From the NCBI GenBank assembly GCA_949063825.1, contig CARSRA010000004.1, forward strand, positions 13,754-34,547: a stretch of DNA of 20,794 nucleotides. Reading direction: 5' to 3'. The translations under genes and the position numbers were made by a program. The notes below the pieces were generated by a model. It saw nothing but the letters and a program-made list of their open reading frames with translations, had not been told where the DNA came from and did not search any database. This DNA comes from an uncultured Candidatus Saccharibacteria bacterium (GTDB taxonomy: Bacteria > Patescibacteriota > Saccharimonadia > Saccharimonadales > Saccharimonadaceae). This document shows positions 7,541-15,174 of the stretch, one piece after another. The stretch's first letter is position 1. Each line of letters opens with the position of its first letter.

Positions 7541-7549
7541 ATTATAGCA
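7541..7549 (-). promoter_or_regulatory. extended -10 upstream of tRNA-Arg
   Basis: TGCTATAAT on the minus strand; the mature tRNA starts about 80 nt downstream. The leader contains a small hairpin TTGCGA-CGGA-TCGCAA (7518-7533). This is the one tRNA here with a long 5' leader. Confidence 0.5.
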
Positions 7550-7611
7550 CATTTTATTAGGTTATACTAGGATAAAATATGTTTACCTGCACATCTTATT
7601 CAAATTAAAAC

Positions 7612-7640
7612 TTTACCGTAATAAAATGTTTTGTTATAAT
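7612..7640 (+). promoter_or_regulatory. promoter of the 601-aa protein gene, leaderless
   Basis: TTTACC (7612-7617), 17 nt, then TATAAT (7635-7640) preceded by TGT. The ATG at 7647 is 6 nt further. The in-frame ATG at 7626 lies before the -10 and would not be transcribed. Confidence 0.65.
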
Positions 7641-7646
7641 AGTTTC

Positions 7647-9452
7647 ATGTTTGAGGGATTTAGGGATGGGCCTCAGGGCGATCAAACTATGGCAGAAACA
7701 GTCACCGATGTTAGCGCTGCTTTGGTAAACCAACCAAATCCAGCCTCTAAAATTGATCATAAGATTACTCCAACAAAAGAGAAAGTTTCACTCGTCACCA
7801 CGATTACGCCAGTCGAACGAATCCAAGAAGCAATTATTGCACATTTTGTTCCATATATGAATCGTAATTTCGGCTTGACAAACAAAATTCCTGAAAATGA
7901 CCCAAAGGCTAGCCGCGAAGCGTTCATTCAAGCTTTGCGCGAGGACCGTATTCCTACTGAAGAAGAAAATAAGTTCTTACTCACCTTCCCCTCCAGGGTC
8001 AACGAAGCGCAACAAGTTTTTCATCAAATCACACAGGACCTGCACGAAAAACAAATCCTCGCTATAGTCTGTGGTTATAACTCTCAGAATTGGCAAGATG
8101 TCACCAGTGAAGACTTAAAAAATTTTATTAGTGCCCCACGCCATCAGCAGCCAGATTATCGCACCCCGGTCGGTTTCGCCGATTTACGTCGTCGCTTTTT
8201 GGCGGAAATCCAAAATATGGCTTCGCCAGATCAATTTGATGAATATATTCGCGCTATGGATCGGATTGAACAAAAGCTTTACGGTGATCGTTTTGACTAC
8301 TATCGCCAGTTCGAGTTAATGCGAAAAGATGCCCAAGCAATTGGCCAAGATCTCACCGCAACACTAGCAGATGAAACAAATCCAAACACCAATATACCGA
8401 TTGATCAGGTTTCTACACTCGTTAACGCGCCGATCGGATCCGTCAATCTCACTATGGTGGAGGATGAACTTCGTAACCAATTACTCAATCGAGCGGTCGT
8501 CGAAGGTGACCCATGGATACAGGGCGGACAAGCTTACCAGCTTAGCGTACCAAATTTAGTCACAGCTGGGCTATATCCGACTTATGAAATCTCCGTCGAT
8601 AATCAGATAATCTATTTATCAAACCTGTTTGAATTGACCAGCGATCAGATGGCGGCTATAGCTTTTATACCAACAAATAATGGAGTCAAAATTCGCGGCT
8701 ATTATCGTGACAAAAATACTGCAATTTGGCGTTACCTCCCAGATTATATTCGCGACATTAGCGGTGAAGGTATTGATGTATTTGGCGTAGGCTTTGATAG
8801 CCGTTCAACCATTTTGCCAATCCTCCTACAATCTGGACTCAACCAAATCGAACGTCGCGGTGGTATCATTGACCTGTCTAATACTAACCCAGATTTTCTA
8901 TTTGCTGGTACAGCTCCCGCCTATGCTACCCGTCAAGAATTTCGGGACACCTATACTAGAGGCCAGCTACGTGGAGATTTTTACCGTGAGGTTTCCCCAC
9001 AACCATTTAATGCCGATTCTAATTCCATCATCGCAGCTGGACGCAAGAAAATTGCGCCACAGTTACTCTCCGTCAATCGCAATACTGGTCCAGATTTCCA
9101 AAATCTCATGGTGCGCTACTCGGTTTACTCCGCTTTCGCCGGACAAATCATGGGAGAAGGATACGAATCCGTTGACACACAAACAGCATGGCTATTTTTC
9201 AGTGATTATCGTGGTCGCTGCTGGGTTGCTAATATTGAACTAAATCTCCATGTCACCAGTACCGGATGTCGCCAAGAATGGTTGCTGGCGACCGACATCT
9301 CTACCCCATTATATGAGGTCGCTCGCCTAGCCGACGGATACGGCGATACTAGTGATAGTCGCGCAAATAATCATCTTGGGATGTGGGAAAATTACCTCAG
9401 CAAAATTTCTTTAATCCAAGAGTACGAAGCTATTATCGCAAACCGCAAATAA
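7647..9452 (+). CDS. unrecognised 601-aa cytoplasmic protein
   Basis: I do not recognise this protein. It starts at 7647, set by a -10 box ending 6 nt upstream. The first 45 or so residues are low in hydrophobicity and probably disordered. A helical section follows (about 50-240, with 'FADLRRRFLAEIQNM' and 'YDRFDYYRQFELMRKDAQAIG'-type helices), then a mixed section rich in aromatic residues, ending 'HLGMWENYLSKISLIQEYEAI'. No signal peptide, membrane segment, P-loop or metal-binding cluster is visible. Only 18 nt separate it from the downstream adenylate-kinase-like gene, which has its own -10 box at the end of this gene. Its size and single-copy setting suggest a lineage-specific housekeeping or surface-associated cytoplasmic protein, but that is a guess. 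Confidence 0.8.
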   Translation: MFEGFRDGPQGDQTMAETVTDVSAALVNQPNPASKIDHKITPTKEKVSLVTTITPVERIQEAIIAHFVPYMNRNFGLTNKIPENDPKASREAFIQALREDRIPTEEENKFLLTFPSRVNEAQQVFHQITQDLHEKQILAIVCGYNSQNWQDVTSEDLKNFISAPRHQQPDYRTPVGFADLRRRFLAEIQNMASPDQFDEYIRAMDRIEQKLYGDRFDYYRQFELMRKDAQAIGQDLTATLADETNPNTNIPIDQVSTLVNAPIGSVNLTMVEDELRNQLLNRAVVEGDPWIQGGQAYQLSVPNLVTAGLYPTYEISVDNQIIYLSNLFELTSDQMAAIAFIPTNNGVKIRGYYRDKNTAIWRYLPDYIRDISGEGIDVFGVGFDSRSTILPILLQSGLNQIERRGGIIDLSNTNPDFLFAGTAPAYATRQEFRDTYTRGQLRGDFYREVSPQPFNADSNSIIAAGRKKIAPQLLSVNRNTGPDFQNLMVRYSVYSAFAGQIMGEGYESVDTQTAWLFFSDYRGRCWVANIELNLHVTSTGCRQEWLLATDISTPLYEVARLADGYGDTSDSRANNHLGMWENYLSKISLIQEYEAIIANRK

Positions 9453-9461
9453 TGCTATAAT
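9453..9461 (+). promoter_or_regulatory. extended -10 of the adenylate-kinase-like gene
   Basis: TGCTATAAT begins at the first base after the preceding stop codon and ends 9 nt before the ATG at 9471, leaving at most 2-3 nt of leader. Confidence 0.6.
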
Positions 9462-9470
9462 CATTCCATT

Positions 9471-10121
9471 ATGGAAGAGCAACTTGAACAAATCAAAAAC
9501 TGGCTCGGTATTGGTAGTATCAATATCTTTGGATTACCAATGAGCGGAAAAGATACTACTGGAGTACGTCTGGCAGAGAGTATTGGTGGCAAATTCTTGA
9601 GCTCCGGTATGATTGTACGTGCCATAGAGCAAGAAACCAAACAGGGGCTGTCACACGGAGGTAAGTTGATCCCTCAAAACATATTCTTTGAATGGGTTTT
9701 ACCATATTTTGAGCGTGAAGATTTATGGAAATATCCACTAGTTTTATCGTCAATCGGCCGCTGGAACGGTGAAGAAAACGAAGTAATGAGCGTTGCACGC
9801 AAAAGTGGCCATACGATACGCGCCGTAGTTGAACTACAACTCACCGAACAAGAAGTTATTGAGCGTTGGGAGGCAGCCAAACTCCTGGGTGATCGCGGCT
9901 TGCGTCATGATGATGCTGATCCAGGAGTCTTCCAAACCCGCATTCAAGAGTATCGGGAAAAAACGATACCTGTTTTAAGACATTATCAAGAGTTAGGTCT
10001 ACTTGTTCCGGTGTCGGCCTCCGCGCCACGCGACGAGGTGTTTGCAAACGTCGTAAACGCGTTGGCGAACTTTTCGAAACGAGCGTACGATTTCGCGCCG
10101 GAACTGCCAGAAGACGTATAG
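9471..10121 (+). CDS. adenylate-kinase-like nucleoside monophosphate kinase
   Basis: The 216-aa protein has the adenylate kinase layout: P-loop 'GLPMSGKDTTG' near residues 20-30, an NMP-binding helix with 'FLSSGMIVRAI', and the lid ending 'DRGLRHDDADPGVFQTRIQEYREKTIPVLRHYQELGLL'. The R-x-D-D and the Tyr-x-x-x-Thr-x-Pro-Val motifs are those of Adk-type kinases, which interconvert AMP, ADP and ATP. The P-loop carries Asp where adenylate kinases have Gly (GKGT), and the N-terminus has an extra 15-residue helix. It is likely a paralogue with altered substrate rather than the housekeeping Adk. The last 123 nt overlap the convergent lamin-tail gene. Confidence 0.75.
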   Translation: MEEQLEQIKNWLGIGSINIFGLPMSGKDTTGVRLAESIGGKFLSSGMIVRAIEQETKQGLSHGGKLIPQNIFFEWVLPYFEREDLWKYPLVLSSIGRWNGEENEVMSVARKSGHTIRAVVELQLTEQEVIERWEAAKLLGDRGLRHDDADPGVFQTRIQEYREKTIPVLRHYQELGLLVPVSASAPRDEVFANVVNALANFSKRAYDFAPELPEDV

Positions 10122-11618
10122 TACACCTAAACCGGCGACGCTAGCGACAATTCCTGCAGCAATGAATGTGTTTTTGCTCGAACGCGTAGTCGGGACAAGA
10201 GCATAATCTGCGCCAGAGTTAGCGGTTTTAATTTTACGACAGCGTTTCGTCTCGGGATTACGTTCATACCCTGGTGCGCATTCTTTTACCTCCACTGTTT
10301 CAATTTTCTTGCATCGGCCAGTCAACGGATTACGATACTTCCCCGCTGGGCAGATGCCGTTCACGTCCGTCACCACGTTAGCCTTTACGCAATTACCAGT
10401 TTCAGGATTAATTACTTTGCCAGCTTCACAACTACGAAACTCCTGAAAAATATTGACCTGACCTGGTGTACGCGCATACGTATATGACCAAACTTCCTCG
10501 CCAGTAGCGTCATAGAACTTAGCATAACTTGTTGCCTTTTTCTGTCCATGTAAATAAGTTAGCACATCAACTACCTGGTTATCTGAATCAATCAACTCAA
10601 CTATATTCGACGTATTAGGATTCTTTGTCAGGCTAAATATCCCATTCGGATAATACGCATAATACTCACCAGGTTGAATTATCGTACTTAGGGCGTAGAG
10701 TTTTTTCTTATAGCGTAGCTGACATCCCTGTAGATCAACTGCCTGATCAGTCGGATTATGTAACTCGATAAATTGCTCGGTTTTATCTTTGTCATAATAA
10801 GCGTATATTTCGGTCAACTCTAACTTACGACAACGCGAAACAGGCTGATCAACAATATCCTCATTTTCAATATTTGGAACTTCCGGTAACAATAATCCCG
10901 GATTTAGAGGATCAAATTCTGGTAAATATTCTGCACTGTGGACAAAACCTTCATCTCCTGAGGCCCTTACTAATGTCGTCGGATTAGAACTCTTAAACGC
11001 TTTGGCGCAATTCCCCTTGCCAGTCCAGCAAATTTCGTCCAAAAGCTCATCGTCTCGTCGCAGTTCAATCGGTCCAGCCGACATTGCCAAGCTTGTAGTA
11101 TAAACTAAATCCCCTTCCTCTTTCTGAGGTGACTTGCTATATCGTAGAATTATTCTCTCGCCGCGCATTGAACTACCATCAGGAAAAGATAAAAGTAAAG
11201 AACGGTTACCGCTGCTATTGGTATAGTAAAGTGACAAACCCGTCAGATCAACTGGATCCTTAGAAAAATTAATAAGTTCAATAAATTCGCCTACATCCGA
11301 TTGGCCATCTATGCGATAGCCAGGATTAACTGCCCATATCTTTACTGTTCCCTCATGCTCGAATTCCGATTCTATCTCCGGTGGGCCAGCACCACTAGAC
11401 TGCTCAATTTGGTCGATCATTATCTCCTTCTCCATAATTCCGGTATTTTTCACACCAAAATTCGTGAACGGGTCACTCAAGACGGCACTAATTCGACTAT
11501 TTCGAAGATCCTGTGTGTATCTAGATCGCCCTAGATCTAAATTTAGGCGTATTGTTATAAAACTCAGCATAATCAGCCCTGCTACCATAAAAAGACCCAA
11601 CTTAAAACGTTGTCGCAT
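9999..11618 (-). CDS. lamin-tail-domain surface protein with Cys repeats and C-terminal membrane anchor
   Basis: The 539-aa protein is an envelope protein. An N-terminal signal or anchor ('LGLFMVAGLIMLSFITI', 7-23) is followed by two lamin-tail-like domains, about 85-195 ('GEFIELINFSKDPVDLTG') and 245-355 ('EQFIELHNPTDQAVDLQG'). Then come three repeats of C-x2-G-x3-N-P-x-T-x2-C-x-K at about 397-466, a transmembrane helix at about 486-506, and a basic tail of about 33 residues. Extracellular lamin-tail domains are common in secreted bacterial proteins. The start at 11618 is chosen for GGAGGAA just upstream and the signal sequence; a longer frame to 11732 has no support. Its 3' end overlaps the convergent kinase gene by 123 nt. 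Confidence 0.8.
   Translation of the reverse strand: MRQRFKLGLFMVAGLIMLSFITIRLNLDLGRSRYTQDLRNSRISAVLSDPFTNFGVKNTGIMEKEIMIDQIEQSSGAGPPEIESEFEHEGTVKIWAVNPGYRIDGQSDVGEFIELINFSKDPVDLTGLSLYYTNSSGNRSLLLSFPDGSSMRGERIILRYSKSPQKEEGDLVYTTSLAMSAGPIELRRDDELLDEICWTGKGNCAKAFKSSNPTTLVRASGDEGFVHSAEYLPEFDPLNPGLLLPEVPNIENEDIVDQPVSRCRKLELTEIYAYYDKDKTEQFIELHNPTDQAVDLQGCQLRYKKKLYALSTIIQPGEYYAYYPNGIFSLTKNPNTSNIVELIDSDNQVVDVLTYLHGQKKATSYAKFYDATGEEVWSYTYARTPGQVNIFQEFRSCEAGKVINPETGNCVKANVVTDVNGICPAGKYRNPLTGRCKKIETVEVKECAPGYERNPETKRCRKIKTANSGADYALVPTTRSSKNTFIAAGIVASVAGLGVLYVFWQFRREIVRSFRKVRQRVYDVCKHLVAWRGGRHRNK
10220..10430 (-). repeat. three Cys-rich peptide repeats in the surface protein
   Basis: Three copies of a 16-residue unit (C-x2-G-x3-N-P-x-T-x2-C-x-K) lie at about residues 397-412, 424-438 and 448-462. 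Each keeps two cysteines and the NP-T core and differs elsewhere, so this is an old duplication rather than a recent DNA repeat. A paired-cysteine or metal-binding stalk before the membrane anchor is likely. Confidence 0.75.
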
Positions 11619-11730
11619 ATTTCCTCCACTTATATTTATTAGACTAATTTTAATGTAGAAATATTCAAAAATCAACAACTTTTTTGCACTTTTCACCCTT
11701 GTTACAGCAAGGTAACATTGCCCCCTCCCC

Positions 11731-11736
11731 ATTATA
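11731..11736 (-). promoter_or_regulatory. possible -10 box of the lamin-tail gene
   Basis: TATAAT on the minus strand, giving a leader of about 105 nt. The leader carries a small hairpin TGTTAC-AGCAAG-GTAACA (11699-11716). The long leader is unusual for this window, so the assignment is weak. Confidence 0.3.
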
Positions 11737-11845
11737 TACCAAACTATAAATTAGCTACAAGCATAAACATTTTATCGGCAGACAATCAAACTAGATTAGC
11801 TTCAATCGACTATGATCATGAGCTGTTCCTCAGAAGTAAAACTTA

Positions 11846-11854
11846 TGCTATAAT
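11846..11854 (+). promoter_or_regulatory. extended -10 of the three-gene operon, leaderless
   Basis: TGCTATAAT ends 6 nt before the ATG at 11861. An in-frame TTG at 11855 directly after the -10 is not a plausible start. Confidence 0.65.
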
Positions 11855-11860
11855 TTGACT

Positions 11861-12556
11861 ATGGATATGGTTATTCCATTTGCGGAGGTGTTATTAGCAG
11901 CATTGATCCATGCTTCTATGCAACTTAGCCTAGGGGCACTGCTTTTGCTATACCATGCTAGTCTCGGCAAACATATCAAAAAGAAAACCCGTGACCTAGT
12001 TGATAGTTATATCACAGGTATTGGTACGCTCGTATTTCTAGGTCTTGGTGCAGTAACATTCATTATGGATCGCTATTTCGGAGAAGCACTCTATCCAGAA
12101 GAACTACTCATCGTAATTGGTATGCTGATAGCACTCGCAATTGCAGTTTGGTCAATTTATTATCGTCGCGGTCGTAGCACCGAACTTTGGCTACCGCGCA
12201 CCGTTGCACGTTTTATTGATCGCCGCGCCAAAGAAACTAATAGCACCACCGAAGCTTTTTCACTCGGCATGCTTACAAGTCTTGCTGAAATGCCATTTAC
12301 ACTAGTCTTAATCGTTGTCGCGGGCAATAGTATGATGCATCTAAACACTTATGGGCAATTAGTTGCTCTTGGCGTATACGTGATTATTTCTATCATCCCG
12401 CCAATTATCCTACGTTTAGCAATTCGTAAAGGTCGCACAGTTGTAGACATCCAACGTTGGCGAGTCAAGTATAAAACTTTCCTTCGCATATTAACTGGCA
12501 TCGGCTTCTTGATGTTGGGTATTTTTATCTTTGCGTTTGAGGTAATTAGTGTATGA
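11861..12556 (+). CDS. six-helix integral membrane protein of unknown function
   Basis: The 231-aa protein has about six transmembrane helices, near residues 5-30, 45-68, 75-98, 135-155, 162-185 and 207-228, in two sets of three joined by a basic loop. The two halves start with similar helices ('ALIHASMQLSLGALLLLYHAS' is broken by polar residues, as is 'FSLGMLTSLAEMPFTL'). This two-times-three layout recalls LysE/DsbD-CcdA-type transporters, but no cysteine of a CcdA-like PC motif is present and no family is assigned. Its stop overlaps the next start as ATGA, so the genes are translationally coupled. A role with the downstream flavoprotein is inferred from the operon only. Confidence 0.7.
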   Translation: MDMVIPFAEVLLAALIHASMQLSLGALLLLYHASLGKHIKKKTRDLVDSYITGIGTLVFLGLGAVTFIMDRYFGEALYPEELLIVIGMLIALAIAVWSIYYRRGRSTELWLPRTVARFIDRRAKETNSTTEAFSLGMLTSLAEMPFTLVLIVVAGNSMMHLNTYGQLVALGVYVIISIIPPIILRLAIRKGRTVVDIQRWRVKYKTFLRILTGIGFLMLGIFIFAFEVISV

Positions 12557-12852
12557 GTGTAGTTCAAAAAAAATCTGGCAAATTGACTAAGCGAACTAGA
12601 AAAGCTTCCACTGCAGTAGTTTTTAATGACGCAGATGTTCGCGAATCCATACTTCACGATGCCAAAATTGTTGGCATACCAAATGGTGCAGCCGAGACTA
12701 TCGCTAACAAAATCACCGAAAAAGTGCACGCATGGGTAACAGCGCGTCCAGCTATCACAAACGATGATTTGAATCGCAGAATCGCCATCGAAGCAAAACG
12801 ATACAGCGCCGATTTGTCTTATGTTTACCAAAATCGTGGTAAAATAATATAA
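12553..12852 (+). CDS. stand-alone ATP-cone-like protein
   Basis: The 99-aa protein has a basic N-terminus (1-20) and then a helical domain whose pattern fits the ATP-cone: 'VVFNDADVRESILHDAKIVGIPNGAAETIANKITEKV' followed by 'ITNDDLNRRIAIEAKRYSADLSYVYQNRGKI'. ATP-cones bind ATP or dATP and control ribonucleotide reductases or the NrdR repressor. Here the domain stands alone, between a membrane protein and a flavoprotein, so it may sense nucleotides for another process. The start overlaps the previous stop by 4 nt. The match is by pattern and may be wrong. Confidence 0.5.
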   Translation: MSVVQKKSGKLTKRTRKASTAVVFNDADVRESILHDAKIVGIPNGAAETIANKITEKVHAWVTARPAITNDDLNRRIAIEAKRYSADLSYVYQNRGKII

Positions 12853-12861
12853 AGGTGGGAA

Positions 12862-14229
12862 ATGGCAAGAAAATTTGACTATCAGTTCGTAGTTTTGGGA
12901 AGTGGCGCCGCCGGCAGTGCTGCGGCTTTACTTGCTAAAAGTCTTGGCTCAAAAACCGCGATTATTGAAGCTGACCGTTGGGGTGGCACAACTCTAAACT
13001 ATCGCGATGTTCCATATGGAGCTGCCCTGAAACTCTCCCAACGTTATGCCGAGGCGCTTGAAGCTGGCAAATTCGGCATCTCTAGTGCATCGCTACGCTA
13101 TAATTATCCAACGGTTTTAAACTGGCAAGCAACGGCGGTAAGGCGAGCCGGTGGCGGTAAGCGCAAAATCTTCGAAGAAGCAGGTGTTGATTGTTATAAA
13201 GGTTTCGCACAGTTTGTGAGCCCATATGAAATAGCTATTAATGGTCAACAAATCAGCAGCGAAAAGTTTCTTATTGCCACTGGATCCAATCTAGTAATTA
13301 GCGGTATCGCCGGAGTCGAAGCCGTGAATTGTTGGTCTCCAGATACAGCACTAAGAATGTCGAAGCTACCAAAGGCTGTCATGGTCGTTGGCGGTGGGTC
13401 AACTGGCTGCGAAATCGCAGAATATTTTGCCGCGCTTGGGGTGAAGGTTTTGATTGCTGAAGCTGCAGACCGTCTCCTGCCCAAAGAAGATCTCGAAGCC
13501 GGAGAGATTATCGCTTATAATCTTCATAAGAGGTTCCAGGTGACCGTCTTGACATCTTCTCGCGTAGTAGCGGTTACACAAGATGGCAAGAACAAACAAG
13601 TAATCTTCGTGCGGGATGGCCAAGAAAAATCTGTACGTGTCGAGGCGATCGTATTGGCAACAACACCGGAACCTAGCGTAGATTGTGGTCTTGAAAATGC
13701 AGGCGTCAAATATTCGAGTAAAGGTATCACCGTAAATGAAACTCTACGCACTACTTGCCCACATATTTGGGCGGCTGGCGATGTGATTGGTGGCGAAAGT
13801 TCTACCGAGCGAGCAACCTATGAAGCCAAGCTAGCTACTACTAATGCTCTGAAAAAAACTGGCGGAGCAATCAATTATGCTGGTTTTGCACGTATGACCG
13901 ATACTTTACCAAAAGTCGCCAAAGTTGGTCTAAATGATTCTGATTGCCAAAAACTAAATATCAAATGTCGTTCTGCACTAGTTCCAATCGACACCATTAG
14001 TGCTGCTAACACAAATGATTTTCGTGATGGTTTTGTCAAACTACTCGCTGATGCCCGTGGTCAAGTCATGGGAGCTACTATTGTATGCCCGGATGCTGAT
14101 CTGGTGATCCAAGAGGTCGCATTAGCGGTACGTAATGGTCTCAAAATTGATGAAATCGCTAGCACACCACATGTGGCAACTAGTTGGAGTGAGGCTGTCA
14201 GGATAGCTGCAAGACAATTATCGAAATAG
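12862..14229 (+). CDS. FAD/NAD disulfide-reductase homologue without the redox cysteines
   Basis: The 455-aa protein has the full class I pyridine nucleotide-disulfide oxidoreductase layout: FAD-binding 'VLGSGAAGSAAAL' (11-23), an 'ATGSN' turn (139-143), NAD(P)-binding 'VVGGGSTGCEIAEYF' (175-189), second FAD motif 'IWAAGDVIGG' (302-311), and the C-terminal dimer domain. The active-site GGTCxNxGCxP reads GGTTLNYRDVP (41-51), so the two cysteines are Thr44 and Asp49. The dimer-domain catalytic His (HPTxxE) is also missing: the local sequence is 'HVATSWSEA' with His two residues early. It likely binds FAD and perhaps NAD(P)H but cannot cycle a disulfide. It has a good ribosome-binding site (AAAGGTGGGAA) 9 nt after the ATP-cone gene. 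Confidence 0.88.
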   Translation: MARKFDYQFVVLGSGAAGSAAALLAKSLGSKTAIIEADRWGGTTLNYRDVPYGAALKLSQRYAEALEAGKFGISSASLRYNYPTVLNWQATAVRRAGGGKRKIFEEAGVDCYKGFAQFVSPYEIAINGQQISSEKFLIATGSNLVISGIAGVEAVNCWSPDTALRMSKLPKAVMVVGGGSTGCEIAEYFAALGVKVLIAEAADRLLPKEDLEAGEIIAYNLHKRFQVTVLTSSRVVAVTQDGKNKQVIFVRDGQEKSVRVEAIVLATTPEPSVDCGLENAGVKYSSKGITVNETLRTTCPHIWAAGDVIGGESSTERATYEAKLATTNALKKTGGAINYAGFARMTDTLPKVAKVGLNDSDCQKLNIKCRSALVPIDTISAANTNDFRDGFVKLLADARGQVMGATIVCPDADLVIQEVALAVRNGLKIDEIASTPHVATSWSEAVRIAARQLSK

Positions 14230-14235
14230 ACTCGT

Positions 14236-15174
14236 TCACTCCTGTATAATTGTGCCAGCTTTCCTCTTTAAGGCTAACTCTAGGTTCTGGGGATCAGTAA
14301 CAATACCGATTTTACCCTTTTTAGCAAATTTCGTAATCGCTTCCATCTTCGGCAACATCGATCCAGTCCCAAACTGCACGCTATCAATATAGCGTTCTGC
14401 CTCGGTGACATTAATCATCCCCAGTGCAAGCTGATCTGGTTTACCGAAATTCAAGAAAGCATTCGATACTGCTGTGACCGATACTAAAATATCTGCTTTT
14501 ACTAATTCAGCTAATTTTTCAGCGGCAAAGTCCTTATCAACTACCGCATCAACGCCCTTTAAAGTTTTCAAAACTTTAGTGCGTACTACCGGAATTCCTC
14601 CACCACCCACGGCGATCACGATCGCACCGGATTCTACTAGCGTTACGATCTCACGACTCTCGACAATATCAACCGGAGCTGGCGAAGCTACTACTCGACG
14701 ATATCCACGTCCAGAATCTTCAGCCATTTCCCAGCCCTTAGTCTTTGTGAGTTTAATTGCTTCGCGTGACGTATAAAACTGGCCAATCGGTTTTGTCGGA
14801 CGACGAAAAGCCTGATCTTTACGATCTACCACTACCTGTGTCACGATCGTGGCAACTTGTCGCTGCCGTTTTTCACGCCGAAAAGCATTAGAAATTGCCT
14901 GTGCGAGCCAATAGCCAATCTGCCCCTGACTCATAGCCACCGCAGTATCAAGTGGCATAGCTGGGGCCCCCTCGCTTGCTGCCGACTCCTCATGTAATAA
15001 TATATTACCAACCTGCGGTCCATTCCCATGCGTAATAATTGGCTCATATTTATTAGCTAATTTCGCAATATCACGACCTATCCGCTCGGCCACCTCTTTT
15101 TGCGCTTCTGCCGAAACTTCACCATTCTGCTGCAAAGCATTACCACCAAGAGCAATTACTACTCGCTGTTTCAT
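14236..15174 (-). CDS. arcC: carbamate kinase
   Basis: Carbamate kinase makes ATP from carbamoyl phosphate and ADP, the last step of the arginine deiminase pathway. The 312-aa protein shows 'VIALGGNALQQNGE' at the N-terminus, 'ITHGNGPQVGNILL', 'VIAVGGGGIPVV' and 'AVVDKDFAAEKLAELV', all family signatures, and full family length. Its ATG is directly next to the pgi stop (TAA then ATG), so it is translated from the same mRNA. For an organism with little biosynthesis this would be an ATP source from host arginine, if deiminase and ornithine carbamoyltransferase exist elsewhere. It ends 6 nt from the convergent flavoprotein gene without a clear terminator. Confidence 0.96.
   Translation of the reverse strand: MKQRVVIALGGNALQQNGEVSAEAQKEVAERIGRDIAKLANKYEPIITHGNGPQVGNILLHEESAASEGAPAMPLDTAVAMSQGQIGYWLAQAISNAFRREKRQRQVATIVTQVVVDRKDQAFRRPTKPIGQFYTSREAIKLTKTKGWEMAEDSGRGYRRVVASPAPVDIVESREIVTLVESGAIVIAVGGGGIPVVRTKVLKTLKGVDAVVDKDFAAEKLAELVKADILVSVTAVSNAFLNFGKPDQLALGMINVTEAERYIDSVQFGTGSMLPKMEAITKFAKKGKIGIVTDPQNLELALKRKAGTIIQE

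Noticed and set aside
8794..9243. 149-codon frame inside the 601-aa gene
   Set aside because: It is a shifted frame of the larger gene, with no ribosome-binding site or recognisable protein pattern.
12349..12831. 160-codon antisense frame across the membrane-protein and ATP-cone genes
   Set aside because: Antisense to two coupled genes, with no promoter or plausible start, and an implausible composition.
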